A stretch of 64,000 nt of DNA from Natronincola peptidivorans (lineage in GTDB: Bacteria; Bacillota; Clostridia; Peptostreptococcales; Natronincolaceae). Location of the stretch: assembly GCF_900111615.1 (NCBI RefSeq), contig NZ_FOHU01000004.1, positions 232,815-296,814 of the forward strand. Direction: 5' to 3'. The position numbers and the translations under genes are program-made. Positions 62,034 to 64,000 of this stretch are shown here, piece after piece; the stretch's first letter is position 1; the number at the start of each line of letters is the position of its first letter. Below the pieces are notes generated by a model that had not been told where the DNA came from, searched no databases, and saw only the letters and a program-made list of their open reading frames with translations.

Positions 62034-63449
62034 TTATCTCCTTAAAATAGATTGAAATATATTTTTGAAATTATTCATTACTAACTCCGTTACGCCTTTG
62101 TATTTATTTAGAATAGTATTTAATGATTTAACAAAATAATCAATTTCGTCGTAGGTTATGGTTAAAGGTGGTTCAATTCTTATGACATTTGGATTATTTA
62201 AAGTATAAGCAGTAATAATTCTATGTTGATTTAATAGTTCAGTTGCTATTAGTCCTCCTGTATATTCTTCTAAAGTATCTGCTGCATTGCCCTTTACAAG
62301 CTTATTGAAAAATCTATTATCCTTTATGGTTTCAAACTCTAAACCTATCATTAAACCTTTGCCTCTTACTTCCTTTAATAGGGGATACATAACTCTTAAA
62401 GATTCAAGCTTATTAATAAAATACTCCCCTTTTGCTTTAGCTTCTACATCCAAGTTATACTGGTCTATATATTCAATAGTAGCGATCCCTGCCGCTGATG
62501 CCCATGTATTTCCACCAAAGGTAGATGTATGCAATAAGCATTTTTCCATACTGCCATAGCTTTTGCTCCATACTTCCTCTGTTGTAATGTAAGCTCCAAT
62601 AGGCATAATACCTCCTCCTAAGGACTTTGCCATACATAATATATCTGGAGCTATCATTTCCTCATCACAGGCAAACCAATATCCAGTTCTTCCAAAACCT
62701 GTTTGAACCTCATCAGCTATCAATAATACACCCTGCTCCTTACACAATCTCTCAACGCCTTTAAGGTACCCTTTGGGCGGAACAATAATGCCCCCCTCTC
62801 CCTGTATAGGTTCTACAATAAAGGCTGCTATATCATCATATTTTTCTAAGACACCCTTCAATGATTGTAAATCACCATAAGGCACTTCTTCAGATAGAGG
62901 TACTAATGGCTGAAAATACTTTTTATATTTATCTCTACCTGTCACAGATAATGCTCCCATTGATTTTCCATGAAAAGAGCCTGTACAGTAAAGGATTCTA
63001 GACTTTCCTGTAGCAATTTTTGCTAGCTTTAATGCACCTTCTACAGCTTCAGCTCCACTATTGCAGAAGAAAGTATATATTAAGTTTTCAGGAGTTATTG
63101 CTTCTAAATTTTTTGCTAATACTGTCGTTATTGGATTTATTGCCGTTTGCAATAGATTTGGCAGCTCTTTTATTTTTTCCATTTTATTGATGACATGCTG
63201 ATTATTATGGCCTATGTTTAAAGCTCCATAAGCTCCTAAAAAATCTATATATTCTTGTCCTTCCTCATCCCATACTTTAGTGTTCTGTGCTTTTACAAAG
63301 TTTTTACTCAAACCCAACAAACTTAAAAGATTTGCAAGCTGTGGATTGATATAGGATTTATAATGAAGATGAGCCTTTTTGGCATCTAGTAGCAATGCTT
63401 CTTCAAGCTTAAGAATATTTTTATTTTTCTTATAAAGATATTTTTCCAT
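62034..63449 (-). CDS. Class III PLP aminotransferase (putrescine aminotransferase-like)
   Basis: A 471-residue fold-type I class III aminotransferase: FCNSGAEAVEGALKLAK, GSFHGKSMGALSVTGR, EPIQGEGGIIVPPKGYL, LLIADEVQTGFGRTGYWFA, and the PLP lysine in CMAKSLGGGIMPIGAY (about residue 280). The N-terminal 45 residues and the AAINPITTVLAKNLEAITPENL region are like those of putrescine/diamine aminotransferases (PatA/YgjG type), which act on amines and aldehydes rather than 2-amino acids. It is the first gene of a unit with the AAR-like reductase. GGGGTG precedes the ATG at 63449. Confidence 0.88.
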   Translation of the reverse strand: MEKYLYKKNKNILKLEEALLLDAKKAHLHYKSYINPQLANLLSLLGLSKNFVKAQNTKVWDEEGQEYIDFLGAYGALNIGHNNQHVINKMEKIKELPNLLQTAINPITTVLAKNLEAITPENLIYTFFCNSGAEAVEGALKLAKIATGKSRILYCTGSFHGKSMGALSVTGRDKYKKYFQPLVPLSEEVPYGDLQSLKGVLEKYDDIAAFIVEPIQGEGGIIVPPKGYLKGVERLCKEQGVLLIADEVQTGFGRTGYWFACDEEMIAPDILCMAKSLGGGIMPIGAYITTEEVWSKSYGSMEKCLLHTSTFGGNTWASAAGIATIEYIDQYNLDVEAKAKGEYFINKLESLRVMYPLLKEVRGKGLMIGLEFETIKDNRFFNKLVKGNAADTLEEYTGGLIATELLNQHRIITAYTLNNPNVIRIEPPLTITYDEIDYFVKSLNTILNKYKGVTELVMNNFKNIFQSILRR

Positions 63450-63560
63450 GATTATCACCCCATCTTGTGCTTTTTCACTAATTACATAAACTGCTTTCTT
63501 ATATAAGATTTTCCATAAGTAGTCTTCCTTATACTTAAAATCATCAGGTAAAAGACGACA

Positions 63561-63597
63561 AAAAAAGACAATGATTTTTACAAATCATTGTCTTTTT
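63561..63597 (-). terminator. Terminator of the tRNA cluster
   Basis: AAAAAGACAATGATTT pairs with AAATCATTGTCTTTTT with a small loop, ending in TTTTTTGTCG on the minus strand, directly after the last tRNA gene. Confidence 0.9.
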
Positions 63598-63608
63598 CTA
63601 TTTTGTGG

Positions 63609-63688
63609 TGCGGGTGGAGGGACTTGAACCCCCACGGTCGCCCGCTAGATCCTAAGTCTAGTGCGTCTGCCAATTCCGCCACACCCGC
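63609..63688 (-). tRNA. tRNA-Leu (anticodon UAG)
   Basis: The minus strand folds as a class II tRNA: acceptor GCGGGTG/CACCCGC, anticodon stem CTAGA/TCTAG with loop CTTAGGA (anticodon TAG), a variable arm, T arm GGGTTCAAGTCC and discriminator A. The CCA end is encoded (63606-63608). Confidence 0.96.
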
Positions 63689-63702
63689 GTGTAATTATAT
63701 GG

Positions 63703-63784
63703 TGGTGGGAGAAGGATTCGAACCTTCGAAGTCGTCGACAACAGATTTACAGTCTGCCCCCTTTGGCCACTCGGGAACCCCACC
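63703..63784 (-). tRNA. tRNA-Tyr (anticodon GUA)
   Basis: Class II tRNA on the minus strand: acceptor GGTGGGG/TCCCACC, anticodon loop CTGTAAA (anticodon GTA), long variable arm GTTGTCGACGACTTCG, T loop GGTTCGAATCC, discriminator A, encoded CCA. Confidence 0.96.
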
Positions 63785-63796
63785 AGTTTTAAATGG

Positions 63797-63869
63797 AGCT
63801 GGTGATGGGACTCGAACCCGCAACCTGCTGATTACAAATCAGCTGCTCTGCCAATTGAGCTACACCAGC
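63797..63869 (-). tRNA. tRNA-Thr (anticodon UGU)
   Basis: Class I tRNA: acceptor GCTGGTG/CACCAGC, anticodon stem GCTGA/TCAGC with loop TTTGTAA (anticodon TGT), T arm GGGTTCGAGTCCC, discriminator U, encoded CCA. Confidence 0.96.
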
Positions 63870-63921
63870 ATGCTATTGTCTTGGCTTCTCAGCCTTTGTC
63901 TTTCTCACATTATTTAAATGG

Positions 63922-63995
63922 CGACCTGGAAGGGACTCGAACCCTCGACCTCCAGCGTGACAGGCTGGCATTCTAACCAACTGAACTACCAGGCC
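63922..63995 (-). tRNA. tRNA-Asp (anticodon GUC)
   Basis: Class I tRNA: acceptor GGCCTGG/CCAGGTC (one G-U pair), anticodon stem CCAGC/GCTGG with loop CTGTCAC (anticodon GTC), T arm GAGGGTTCGAGTCCCTT, discriminator G, encoded CCA. It is the first tRNA in transcription order within the window; the cluster continues or begins beyond the edge. Confidence 0.96.
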
Positions 63996-64000
63996 GCTTT

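Noticed and set aside
63588..63917. A 109-codon plus-strand frame
   Set aside because: It reads antisense through three tRNA genes, which are certain by structure.

Overview
The window looks like chromosomal DNA of an anaerobic, endospore-lineage, low-GC Firmicute (class Clostridia; the gene set resembles amino-acid-fermenting relatives such as Alkaliphilus or Natronincola, but the genus is an inference). Reasons: AT-rich intergenic DNA, strong AGGAGG ribosome binding sites, oxygen-defence flavodiiron protein and rubrerythrin-like proteins, a ferredoxin-dependent 2-oxoacid oxidoreductase, phosphate butyryltransferase/butyrate kinase, SigI/RsgI, a T-box and a glmS ribozyme. Most genes lie on the minus strand. 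No phage, intact IS or CRISPR array is visible.

Layout. 1-5440: nitrogen/amide metabolism: the 5' part of glnA with its own promoter and leader terminator, and before it (in transcription order) the T-box-led operon archaeal-type AspRS - GatC - GatA - GatB, which makes Asn-tRNA (and Gln-tRNA) by transamidation. 5511-16797: a secreted repeat protein, a lone large subunit of glutamate synthase, the SigI/RsgI pair, a Nudix hydrolase, an Asp/Glu racemase, an iron alcohol dehydrogenase and a two-gene split permease. 16959-22762: small envelope proteins, a GNAT acetyltransferase, a ProXp-type editing protein and an alpha/beta hydrolase, with several related hairpins between them. 22986-31134: redox and sugar genes (two ferritin-like or FDP proteins, baeRF-type protein, thiol peroxidase, galM-galE, hemolysin III, cupin, nitroreductase). 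31341-35205: a FIST sensor with an EAL protein, and a ZIP metal transporter. 35500-39627: serC with an aminotransferase, and AtoE. 39917-44508: amino-sugar synthesis, glmM - glmS ribozyme - nagB - glmS. 44639-47530: CstA with a small partner and a rubrerythrin-like protein.

47628-56088 is a coherent catabolic block: butyrate kinase - phosphate butyryltransferase - second butyrate kinase - MinD-like NTPase - four-subunit 2-oxoacid:ferredoxin oxidoreductase, read from an excellent sigma-54 (-24/-12) promoter at 54193-54208. A PAS-AAA-Fis enhancer-binding protein is encoded just upstream, and palindromic TTGCAC/GTGCAA sites lie between the two. This is the expected machinery for turning branched-chain 2-oxoacids into acyl-CoA, acyl-phosphate, acid and ATP. 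56129-58182 holds cdaA-cdaR (c-di-AMP synthesis), followed by a gene-free stretch that looks like a decayed IS200/IS605 end, a triple-BON protein, argG, a two-gene unit joining an acyl-ACP-reductase-like protein to a class III aminotransferase, and a tRNA cluster (Asp-Thr-Tyr-Leu in transcription order).

The points most worth a second look are the AAR-like reductase plus aminotransferase pair (possible route from fatty acyl thioester to amine), the glmS ribozyme that sits before nagB instead of glmS, the T-box with overlapping Asn and Glu codons, the ANTAR-like hairpin in the glnA leader, the histidine-rich tandem repeat sensor of RsgI, the orphan omega-RNA-like segment near 58400-58553, and the sigma-54 block with its unexplained MinD-like ATPase.
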